Assembly: GCA_003454835.1 (NCBI GenBank)
Contig: DMTA01000164.1
Location: forward strand, 5,994-19,558
Reading direction: 5' to 3'
DNA from: Achromobacter sp.
GTDB lineage: Bacteria; Pseudomonadota; Gammaproteobacteria; Burkholderiales; Burkholderiaceae_B
Length of the DNA: 13,565 nt
Shown: positions 7,546-13,565 of the stretch, in pieces
Numbering within the stretch: the stretch's first letter is position 1
Layout: the number at the start of each line of letters is the position of its first letter
Program-made: the position numbers and the translations under genes
Notes under the pieces: generated by a model
What the model was told of the DNA's origin: nothing
Seen by the model: only the letters and a program-made list of their open reading frames with translations
Database searches by the model: none

Positions 7546-8108
7546 GGTGTCCTCCCGGTTTTTCGACGGGCCTAGAAGGGATCTTCGCTGTGCTGAAGAC
7601 TATTTTTTATCCAACCCTGCGGGGGTGGTCCGCATATCCCGGAATATCTAATGAAGCTGAACCGGGACGTTTGGGCTGGGCGACTTTGGTAGCCAACATA
7701 ACGGATGGCATGGAACCCATCTTATGGTTCGGATTTGTCAAAATCAAGACGTTTCAGGGCGATATAATCCGACAAAATCAGAAATCAATCGTTAGCCTTA
7801 ATCACGTTCGTAAATATGGATGAGAAGCTCATCTCGTCCTTTTCGGCGCTAGGGTTTTCACCAGCGGTGTTGAGCTTCGGAGACGTGTCTCTCCTATGAA
7901 ACGGCCCGTCAGGACTGCCCGCACAGGCGCTCTGGCCCTTGTTACAGACGAAAAAAAGCCACGTCGGGACATCAGCCGGACGCGGCGTCGAATAGCCGGG
8001 AGAAGAGGGAAACCTGTCAACTTGTATCCGCAGACACATCAAGCCCGTGAACAGTCCCTGTATTCGAAATAACGGTAACATTTTTTATTTACACGCCCGC
8101 AGGCGGAT
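7546..8108. other. Long AT-richer intergenic region
   Basis: About 560 bp without a gene I can support. A + strand frame at 7590-7823 (77 codons, GTG start) and a - strand frame at 7785-8081 (98 codons) resemble nothing I know and lack good ribosome sites. The stretch at about 7590-7830 is noticeably AT-richer than the surroundings and should carry the promoter of the regulator starting at 7545. Visible structure: a near-palindrome ATATCCCGGAATAT at 7634-7647 (12 of 14 positions symmetric); CAAAATCA repeated at 7739-7746 and 7773-7780; a GATGAG-AAG-CTCATC dyad just after 7815; and GAGAC-GT-GTCTC at 7880-7891. A regulatory role or an unannotated small RNA is possible but not shown. Confidence 0.45.
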
Positions 8109-9713
8109 TTACTCCATATAGGCGAAGTCAAATACCGTGTGCCCCCCCTGATGATGCCAATGGTGCATTGAAGCATGGCGTTTTCTCAGGAAGTTTGCGT
8201 AGTGGATTTCGCCGTCGGTTTCAACATAGGTGGAAGGCGTCAGCTCCTCGATCCGGTTGAGCGAGACACCCTTGCCGTAGTGACAGAAGCCCTGGTACTG
8301 CGCGCACCGGATCACGTCTCCCCCAGGCGAGACAACGATTCCGGCGTTGCGGGCCCGCATGGGGTTGCGCACGATCGGGTTGCAGGCGTGCGGCGTCCAG
8401 GTCGTGGAACGCGGCGAATCGGAGAAAAACGCGAACAGTTCGTCGCAATGGCTCTGCCCGTCGGTCCGATCGATATTTGTTAATAGCCACCAGTATTCGC
8501 CGTGTTTAAAGATAATGGTATCGACGGCCGAAATATTGGTCATCAGATTAACGTCAAGCTCCCATTTAAGCGGAAAATCTGTACATTTCCACAGCTCGAT
8601 ACTTCGATTTCCGCATGTTTCAGGGACCATATACGTCACGCCTTCGTGTTCAAAAATATATGGAAACGAAAGGTGGTAAGGCAGGTTCAGCGCAGTGCCC
8701 AACAGCCGGAAAGCCCCGTCGGAGTAGGTCGCGACCGAGATCGTGCCCTTGCGGGACGTAAAATCGTAGTCCTCGAAAAATATATATGGTTTTTTTTCGT
8801 GCGTATAAACAAAAGGGTCGGCAAAAAACCGGCCCTTGGGCGGTTGCAGCACCATGGCTTCGGAGACAACGGCCTGCTGGCGTGCGGACGGAAACATACC
8901 GATCCGCCAGCGGATATTGCGCTTCATGATGCGGCGCACAACGAGATCGGACATTAACCATGCCTGGCGCGCAATATATGCGGCGCTATCCCACTCCGCC
9001 GGATCGGCCCGGCGCGGGCCGCTCATGATCTGCATGGCGGGCGGGGCGACGCCCGGGCGGTCATGGGCCAGCGCCTGCAAGGCGTCATAGACCATGAAGT
9101 TTCCCAAGCTGAATGCGCGCGCCTGATTCTTCAGCCAGAACACTTCCGTGTTGAAACTGCGCTGGTCCAGAAGCTCGTCGTCTTCCTGCCTGGCGCCGAC
9201 GCGCCAGAGTTTCACGGTGGTGTGATCTTCGCGCTGAAAAACCTCCCAGAAGCCGGCATAACGGCTTGTCGCCACTGCGATGTCCGAATAACTCAACTGC
9301 CATACGCCCAGCCGCGACCAGCTTGTGAGCTGCGCGCGCGTGGCCAGCGACGCACCCAGCGTGATGACCAGGTCCAGCCCCAGCGCCTGCACTTCGTTGC
9401 GCGCGTGGGAATCCTCGTCGCCCGGCGCCAGCGGGATCACCGACGTACCCGCCTCCTGCAGGCCATCGCGCATGTCGCGGCAGGCCAGCATGGCGCGCTG
9501 CTTCTGCGGCAGCAGCTTGCCCTCCAGGCGCGACAGCGAGCCGAACAGCGCCTTCACGCTCAGCCGCGGCGCACTGTCGTCGGCCTCGCCGTTCATCACC
9601 AGCAACGCCGTCAGGTCGAAATCCTGGCTGTGGAGTAGCCACTCAACCATCTCGTGCATCCAGCCGGGTTGCTCATACCCGTCGACCAGCAGTCCCACCT
9701 TGTACGTCTTCAT
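8109..9713 (-). CDS. Formyltransferase-like / GINT1-type beta-propeller fusion protein (surface glycan biosynthesis)
   Basis: A 534-aa protein with no signal peptide. Residues about 1-200 resemble a formyltransferase fold (KVGLLVDGYEQPGW; LDLVITLGASL at 113-123; LGVWQLSYSD at 135-144; AGFWEVFQREDHTTVKLWRV at 153-172). Residues about 285-534 form a GH43-like five-bladed propeller of the glucosamine inositolphosphorylceramide transferase type (GRFFADPFVY at 294-303, PYIFFEDYD, SFPYIFEHEGVTYMVPETCGNRSIELW from 349). This architecture occurs in bacterial polysaccharide loci. Typical formyltransferases carry a histidine in the loop that here reads QLSYSD, so the formyl-transfer site looks lost. 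ATG 9713 is chosen for its GGAG at 9722-9725; the frame is open upstream to 9803 without a better site. It is divergent from the fatty-acid operon. Coding DNA at about 8460-8830 is locally AT-richer and holds an 8-base homopolymer. The exact substrate is unknown. Confidence 0.75.
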   Translation of the reverse strand: MKTYKVGLLVDGYEQPGWMHEMVEWLLHSQDFDLTALLVMNGEADDSAPRLSVKALFGSLSRLEGKLLPQKQRAMLACRDMRDGLQEAGTSVIPLAPGDEDSHARNEVQALGLDLVITLGASLATRAQLTSWSRLGVWQLSYSDIAVATSRYAGFWEVFQREDHTTVKLWRVGARQEDDELLDQRSFNTEVFWLKNQARAFSLGNFMVYDALQALAHDRPGVAPPAMQIMSGPRRADPAEWDSAAYIARQAWLMSDLVVRRIMKRNIRWRIGMFPSARQQAVVSEAMVLQPPKGRFFADPFVYTHEKKPYIFFEDYDFTSRKGTISVATYSDGAFRLLGTALNLPYHLSFPYIFEHEGVTYMVPETCGNRSIELWKCTDFPLKWELDVNLMTNISAVDTIIFKHGEYWWLLTNIDRTDGQSHCDELFAFFSDSPRSTTWTPHACNPIVRNPMRARNAGIVVSPGGDVIRCAQYQGFCHYGKGVSLNRIEELTPSTYVETDGEIHYANFLRKRHASMHHWHHQGGHTVFDFAYME

Positions 9714-10054
9714 TTCTCGTGCTCCTGTATCAGGGCAATTGGCCTGCCGCGCCGTGACTGCGAAGGGGCCTCGCCCGGCACACACCCGGGGCAATGCGTT
9801 CATGTTCTCGCGCTGATACTGCGGGCTTTTGAGCGTGCGTTCCAGAGCACATTCATCCTAGGGCGGGTGTCCGAGGACAATTGGCCAAACCTCAACCTCA
9901 CGGCCATGGCGCGCCTCATTCTTCTTCCTTGCGCGTCTCGTCCTTACGCCCGATGCGAAGCGACCGTGCCGCAAAACCGACACATCAGGCGCACATGGTT
10001 AGGGGTAAACCCTATTGGGGATAGCAGAGGCTCGCCTCTCATCCGTGCCTCCCG

Positions 10055-10060
10055 CATAAT
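10055..10060 (+). promoter_or_regulatory. Candidate -10 element of the beta-oxidation operon
   Basis: CATAAT matches TATAAT at five of six positions. It would place transcription start at about 10066-10068, inside the PsrA-like operator, so repressor binding would block initiation. The -35 region (about 10032-10037) is poor. Confidence 0.4.
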
Positions 10061-10063
10061 GCT

Positions 10064-10081
10064 TTGAAACAAACGTTTGAA
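10064..10081. promoter_or_regulatory. PsrA-type operator
   Basis: TTGAAAC-AAAC-GTTTGAA is a near-perfect inverted repeat (six of seven arm positions symmetric) and contains the perfect palindrome CAAACGTTTG (10070-10079). It fits the published PsrA pattern (G/C)AAAC-N2-4-GTTT(G/C), recalled from the literature on Pseudomonas PsrA. It lies ten bases before the repressor's ATG and just after the -10 candidate, as expected for autorepression of the whole operon. Its position argues against the TTG at 10064 as a start codon. Confidence 0.7.
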
Positions 10082-10090
10082 TTCAACCTT

Positions 10091-10774
10091 ATGCAAGAAA
10101 TCCGCTCGACCTCCACGAGGGAAACCATCCTCGACACCGCCGAATTCCTGTTTGCGCAACAGGGACACGAGGCGACGTCGATGCGTCAGATCACGGGCGC
10201 GGCCGGCGTGAACCTCGCGTCGGTGAACTATCACTTCGGCTCGAAAGAGTCACTCGTGCAGGCGGTGCTCAAACGCCGCCTGGAAGTGCTCAATCGCGAG
10301 CGCATGCGCCTTCTGGACGAACTCGAGGCGCAATCCGGCGGCAAGCCCCTGAAGCCCTCGCAGATCGTGGACGCGTTCTTCGGCACGCTGCTGCGTCTGG
10401 CCGCCGATCCGGCGCAGGCCGGCAGCACCTTCCTGCCGCTGCTGGAACGCACGATGACCGACCCAACGGATTTCATCCGCGCGCTGTTTGCCGAGGAATA
10501 TGCTGACGTGCTTGCGCGTTACCGCAATGCGCTCTTCGCCGCCCTGCCCGACGTGCCGCGCGCCGAGATCATCTGGCGCTTCCAATTCATGCTGGGCGCG
10601 ACGTCGTACGCAATCATGGGCACCGATCTGCTGCGCTCGGTGACCGGCCTGGCCGGCGACGAGGCCGAACAACCCAACGACCGCGAATTGCTCTTGCCGC
10701 GCCTGATGAGTTTCCTGCTGGGCGGGCTGCGCTCGCCCCTGCCGCACTTGAACGCAAGCCCCGGAGGCGCCTGA
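10091..10774 (+). CDS. psrA: PsrA-like TetR-family repressor of fatty-acid beta-oxidation
   Basis: A 227-aa TetR/AcrR regulator. The DNA-binding domain covers about residues 8-58, with TRETILDTAEFLFAQQGHEATS followed by the recognition-helix region AGVNLASVNYHFGSK (38-52), nearly identical to that of PsrA. The ligand domain contains IIWRFQFMLGATSYAIMG (160-177), also PsrA-like. Known PsrA proteins release DNA on binding long-chain acyl-CoA or fatty acid. ATG 10091 is chosen over TTG 10064 because the latter overlaps the operator, although no good ribosome site precedes the ATG, so the transcript may be poorly led or nearly leaderless. It is the first gene of an operon with fadE (78-bp gap) and a thiolase. 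The family is confident; PsrA rather than the related FadP/LiuR group is inferred from motif and operator. Confidence 0.87.
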   Translation: MQEIRSTSTRETILDTAEFLFAQQGHEATSMRQITGAAGVNLASVNYHFGSKESLVQAVLKRRLEVLNRERMRLLDELEAQSGGKPLKPSQIVDAFFGTLLRLAADPAQAGSTFLPLLERTMTDPTDFIRALFAEEYADVLARYRNALFAALPDVPRAEIIWRFQFMLGATSYAIMGTDLLRSVTGLAGDEAEQPNDRELLLPRLMSFLLGGLRSPLPHLNASPGGA

Positions 10775-10852
10775 CCGCCTTCCACCGCAACAGGCCGGCG
10801 AGCCGCCTTCGGTCACCGCCAGGCAACTGAAGAACAACGAGGAGACAAGAAA

Positions 10853-13201
10853 ATGTACGCAGTCATCGTCGCGCTGGTTGTCATTGCGCTCCTGGCCGCC
10901 CTGTTGCTGGGCGTGCGCCCCATCCGGCGGGCGCTGCTGTCCGCGCCGATCTTCAACCTGTACCGCAAGGTGCTGCCGCAGATGTCCGACACCGAGCGCG
11001 ATGCGCTCGAGGCCGGCACGGTCTGGTGGGAAGGCGAACTTTTCCGTGGCCGGCCCGACTGGAACCGTCTGCTTGCCTATCCGCGGCCGCGCCTGACCGA
11101 TGAAGAACAGCGCTTCCTGGACAACCAGGCCGAGACCGCGTGCCGGATGGTCAACGACTGGAGCGTCACGCAAGAACGCTTCGACCTGCCCGCCGACGTC
11201 TGGAACTATCTGAAGTCCGAGGGTTTCCTCGGCATGATCATTCCCAAGCAGTACGGCGGCCTCGCGTTCTCCGCCTACGCCCATTCCGAAATCGTGACCA
11301 AGCTGTCCACGCGGTCCTCCGCGCTGGCCGTGTCGGTCATGGTGCCGAATTCGCTCGGACCCGCCGAACTGCTGCTGCACTACGGCACCGAGGAACAGAA
11401 GAACCATTACCTGCCGCGCCTGGCGCGTGGCGAAGAGGTGCCGGCCTTCGCGCTGACCAGCCCGTGGGCAGGCTCGGACGCCGCAGCCATTCCCGACAGC
11501 GGCATCGTCTGCAAGGGCGAATGGCAGGGCCGCGAAGTCATCGGCATGCGCGTCACCTGGGACAAGCGTTACATCACGCTGGCGCCCGTCTGCACGCTGC
11601 TGGGCCTGGCGTTCCGCCTGTACGATCCGGACGGGCTGCTGGGCGGCAAGAAGGACCTGGGCATCACGTGCGCGCTCGTGCCGCATGATCACCCCGGCGT
11701 GGACACCGGCCGCCGCCACTTCCCGCTGAACGCCATGTTCATGAACGGCCCGACGCGCGGCAACGACGTCTTCATGCCGCTGGACTTCATCATCGGTGGC
11801 CCCGCCATGGCCGGCCAGGGCTGGCGCATGCTGATGGAATGCCTGGCCGCGGGGCGCTCGATCTCGCTGCCCTCTTCCAACACCGGCATGTCCAAGCTGA
11901 CGGCGCGCGCGGTGGGCGGCTATGCCCGCGTGCGCAGCCAGTTCCGCATGCCGGTCGGCAAGTTCGAAGGCGTCGAAGAGGCGCTGGCCCGCATCGGCGG
12001 GAACACCTACATGATGGACGCGGCGCGCACCATGACGGCGGGCGCGGTGGACCTGGGTGAAAAGCCCTCGGTCGTATCGGCCATCGTGAAGTACCACGTC
12101 ACCGAACGCGCGCGGCAGGTCGTCAACGACGGCATGGACGTGATCGGCGGCAAGGGCATCTGCCTGGGACCGTCCAATTTCCTTGGCCGCGCCTACCAGC
12201 AGATCCCCATCGGGATCACCGTGGAAGGCGCCAATATCCTGACGCGCAGCCTGATCATCTTCGGCCAGGGCGCAATCCGCTGCCATCCCTACGTGCTGGC
12301 GGAAATGCAGGCCGCGCAATCGCCGGACCGCAAACAGGGACTGGACGATTTCGATGCCGCGTTCTGGGGCCATGCGGGCTTCGTGGTGCGTAACACGCTG
12401 CGGGCGCTGGGCACCTCGCTCACCGGCGCGCGTTTCGTGGCCGTCAACGCCGACGTCGCACCGGACATGAAGCGCTACTACCAGCTCCTGGGCCGCTACT
12501 CGGCCGCCTTTGCACTGCTGGCCGACACGTCGATGCTGGTGCTGGGCGGCAGCCTGAAGCGCCGCGAGCGTCTGTCGGCGCGGCTGGGCGACGTGCTGTC
12601 GCAGATGTACCTGATCAGCGCGACGCTCAAGCGCTTCGAGGACGAAGGCCGCCAGAAGGCCGACGCGCCGCTGGCGCACTGGTCGATCCAGGACGCGCTG
12701 TGCAAGTTGCAGGAGGCCTTTGACGGCGTGCTGGACAACTTCCCGAATCGCGCTGTCGCGTGGATCATCCGCCGCATCGTGTTTCCGTGGGGCCACAGCC
12801 AGATCCCGCCGTCCGACCAGCTTGGCCAGGACGTGGCCCGGCTGCTGATCAGCCCCAGCGCAACGCGCGACCGCCTGACGGCCGGCTGCCACCTGCCCGA
12901 TACCGCGGACGAACCCGTGGGCGCGATCGAGCAGGCGTTGGCCGCCACGCTGGAAGCCGAGCCCATCGAGGCCAAGATCCGCGAGATCGAAAAACGCGGC
13001 GTGCTGGACGGCAATCCGCAAGCCAACGTGCGCGACATCGCCGACGCGGCGGTCACCATCGGTGCGATCACCGCCGAAGAGTATGCCGTCGTCAAACGCC
13101 GCAACCGCTTGCGCGACACCGTGGTCAAAGTAGATGATTTCCCCTTTGACCTCGGCGCCGCCGACGCAGACCGGCCCACCGCCGAACGCAAGGTCGCCTG
13201 A
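10853..13201 (+). CDS. fadE: Acyl-CoA dehydrogenase, long FadE type
   Basis: A 782-aa FAD-dependent acyl-CoA dehydrogenase catalysing the first step of beta-oxidation (acyl-CoA to trans-2-enoyl-CoA). It has the FadE architecture (about 815 aa in E. coli). One N-terminal membrane anchor is at about 3-22. The acyl-CoA dehydrogenase N-terminal, middle and C-terminal domains run from about 85 to 480 (GFLGMIIPKQYGGLAFSA at 124-141; FALTSPWAGSDA at 199-210; GKGICLGPSN at 433-442). The conserved VEGANILTRS (457-466) contains the expected catalytic Glu458. A DUF1974 C-terminal region covers about 500-770. The start is firm: GAGGAG at 10839-10844 lies 8 nt before the ATG. No operator is seen directly upstream, so it should be transcribed from the repressor's promoter. 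The thiolase follows 12 bp downstream. Nothing is truncated or odd. Confidence 0.96.
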   Translation: MYAVIVALVVIALLAALLLGVRPIRRALLSAPIFNLYRKVLPQMSDTERDALEAGTVWWEGELFRGRPDWNRLLAYPRPRLTDEEQRFLDNQAETACRMVNDWSVTQERFDLPADVWNYLKSEGFLGMIIPKQYGGLAFSAYAHSEIVTKLSTRSSALAVSVMVPNSLGPAELLLHYGTEEQKNHYLPRLARGEEVPAFALTSPWAGSDAAAIPDSGIVCKGEWQGREVIGMRVTWDKRYITLAPVCTLLGLAFRLYDPDGLLGGKKDLGITCALVPHDHPGVDTGRRHFPLNAMFMNGPTRGNDVFMPLDFIIGGPAMAGQGWRMLMECLAAGRSISLPSSNTGMSKLTARAVGGYARVRSQFRMPVGKFEGVEEALARIGGNTYMMDAARTMTAGAVDLGEKPSVVSAIVKYHVTERARQVVNDGMDVIGGKGICLGPSNFLGRAYQQIPIGITVEGANILTRSLIIFGQGAIRCHPYVLAEMQAAQSPDRKQGLDDFDAAFWGHAGFVVRNTLRALGTSLTGARFVAVNADVAPDMKRYYQLLGRYSAAFALLADTSMLVLGGSLKRRERLSARLGDVLSQMYLISATLKRFEDEGRQKADAPLAHWSIQDALCKLQEAFDGVLDNFPNRAVAWIIRRIVFPWGHSQIPPSDQLGQDVARLLISPSATRDRLTAGCHLPDTADEPVGAIEQALAATLEAEPIEAKIREIEKRGVLDGNPQANVRDIADAAVTIGAITAEEYAVVKRRNRLRDTVVKVDDFPFDLGAADADRPTAERKVA

Positions 13202-13213
13202 GGGAGGAAGCGG

Positions 13214-13565
13214 ATGACATTCAAACCGGTTTACGTCGTCGATGGTTCTCGCACGCCCTTCCTGAAGGCCCGCACGGGCCCGGGCCCCTTCTCCGCCGGG
13301 GATCTGGCGGTACAAGCCGGCCGCGCCCTGCTGCTGCGCCAACCCTATGCGCCAACGGACCTGGACGAGGTCATCGTCGGCTGCGCCGCCCCTTCGCCCG
13401 AAGAAGTCAACATCGGCCGCGTGATTTCGCTGCGGCTGGGCTGCGGCGATCGGGTGCCGGGATGGACCGTCATGCGCAACTGCGCGTCGGGCATGCAGGC
13501 GCTGGACTCCGCCATCGCCAACATCCAGAACGGCCGTTCGCACCTGGTGCTGGCCGGCGGCACCG
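13214..13565 (+). CDS. Acetyl-CoA acetyltransferase / 3-ketoacyl-CoA thiolase (FadI type), 5' part
   Basis: The first 117 codons of a thiolase that runs off the window; an intact one would be about 390-440 aa. The start is strongly supported by AGGGAGG at 13201-13207, overlapping the fadE stop region. The N-terminus reads KPVYVVDGSRTPFLKA, the typical thiolase opening. Cys90 in MRNCASGMQALDSA is the nucleophile that accepts the acyl group, and the visible part ends in LVLAGGT, the usual next block. In this operon it would cleave 3-ketoacyl-CoA to acetyl-CoA, completing the cycle opened by FadE. The FadA, FadI and AtoB subtypes cannot be separated from this fragment; FadI is favoured by the company of FadE. 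Confidence 0.93.
   Translation, partial: MTFKPVYVVDGSRTPFLKARTGPGPFSAGDLAVQAGRALLLRQPYAPTDLDEVIVGCAAPSPEEVNIGRVISLRLGCGDRVPGWTVMRNCASGMQALDSAIANIQNGRSHLVLAGGT

Larger units (their letters stand above)
9714..10090. other. Divergent promoter region between the glycan gene and the beta-oxidation operon
   Basis: No gene is supported here. It contains a TTGGCCAA palindrome (9881-9888), TAGGG-GTAAA-CCCTA (10000-10014), AGAGG-CTCG-CCTCT (10026-10039), a CATAAT -10-like hexamer (10055-10060) and a PsrA-type operator (10064-10081, separate entry). No good -35 is visible for either direction, which would suit activator-dependent or weak promoters. Confidence 0.55.

Noticed and set aside
7590..8081. 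Two overlapping unrecognised frames (77 codons +, 98 codons -) in the long gap
   Set aside because: Neither has a good ribosome site, recognisable motif or codon use typical of the neighbourhood.
10064..10090. TTG start for the TetR repressor, adding nine residues
   Set aside because: The codon lies inside the operator and about at the expected transcription start; the ATG at 10091 places the DNA-binding domain at the usual distance from the N-terminus.
10250..13543. 1097-codon open frame on the - strand antisense to tetR and fadE
   Set aside because: It is a shadow created by GC-rich third positions of fadE and its neighbours. The translation is low-complexity and rich in A, R, G, Q and H, and the + strand genes have clear family motifs and ribosome sites.
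1..13565. CRISPR array, tRNA, rRNA or insertion sequence
   Set aside because: I saw no regularly spaced repeats, cloverleaf-like segments, transposase motifs or terminal inverted repeats with target duplications.

Overview
The window reads as chromosomal DNA of a high-GC betaproteobacterium, most likely Alcaligenaceae (Achromobacter/Bordetella type). This rests on GC-rich third codon positions, the WcaI-type glycosyltransferase, and the PsrA-like regulator / long FadE / thiolase gene order. The genus is an inference from gene style; no search was run.

Layout. (1) 1-1066, + strand: 3' part of a WcaI-family glycosyltransferase, probably the end of an exopolysaccharide cluster. (2) 1150-5451, - strand: a type VI secretion (T6SS) effector module of lower GC. 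In transcription order it holds a collapsed vgrG remnant, a VasX-like pore-forming effector (1005 aa) and a DUF6708-type membrane protein that is the natural immunity candidate. The stops and starts overlap, as in a coupled operon. (3) 5711-7545, - strand: two paralogous LuxR-type response regulators. Both have glycine where the phospho-accepting aspartate should be, and no sensor kinase is nearby. The second one transcribed ends in a clear intrinsic terminator. (4) 7546-8108: a long AT-richer stretch without a convincing gene. (5) 8109-9713, - strand: a two-domain protein with a formyltransferase-like N-terminus and a beta-propeller of the glucosamine inositolphosphorylceramide transferase (GINT1-like) type, probably for surface glycans. 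(6) 10066-13565, + strand: a fatty-acid beta-oxidation operon of a PsrA-like TetR repressor with a matching operator at its promoter, a long-chain acyl-CoA dehydrogenase (FadE), and the first 117 codons of a thiolase (FadI/AtoB type).

How they fit together. Regions 1, 3 and 5 plausibly belong to a surface-polysaccharide neighbourhood with its own orphan regulators, into which the T6SS module was inserted. Region 6 is a separate housekeeping unit in which fatty acyl-CoA probably relieves the repressor. The least ordinary parts are the effector/immunity pair beside a deleted vgrG, the twin aspartate-less regulators, and the formyltransferase-like fusion whose catalytic histidine motif appears lost.
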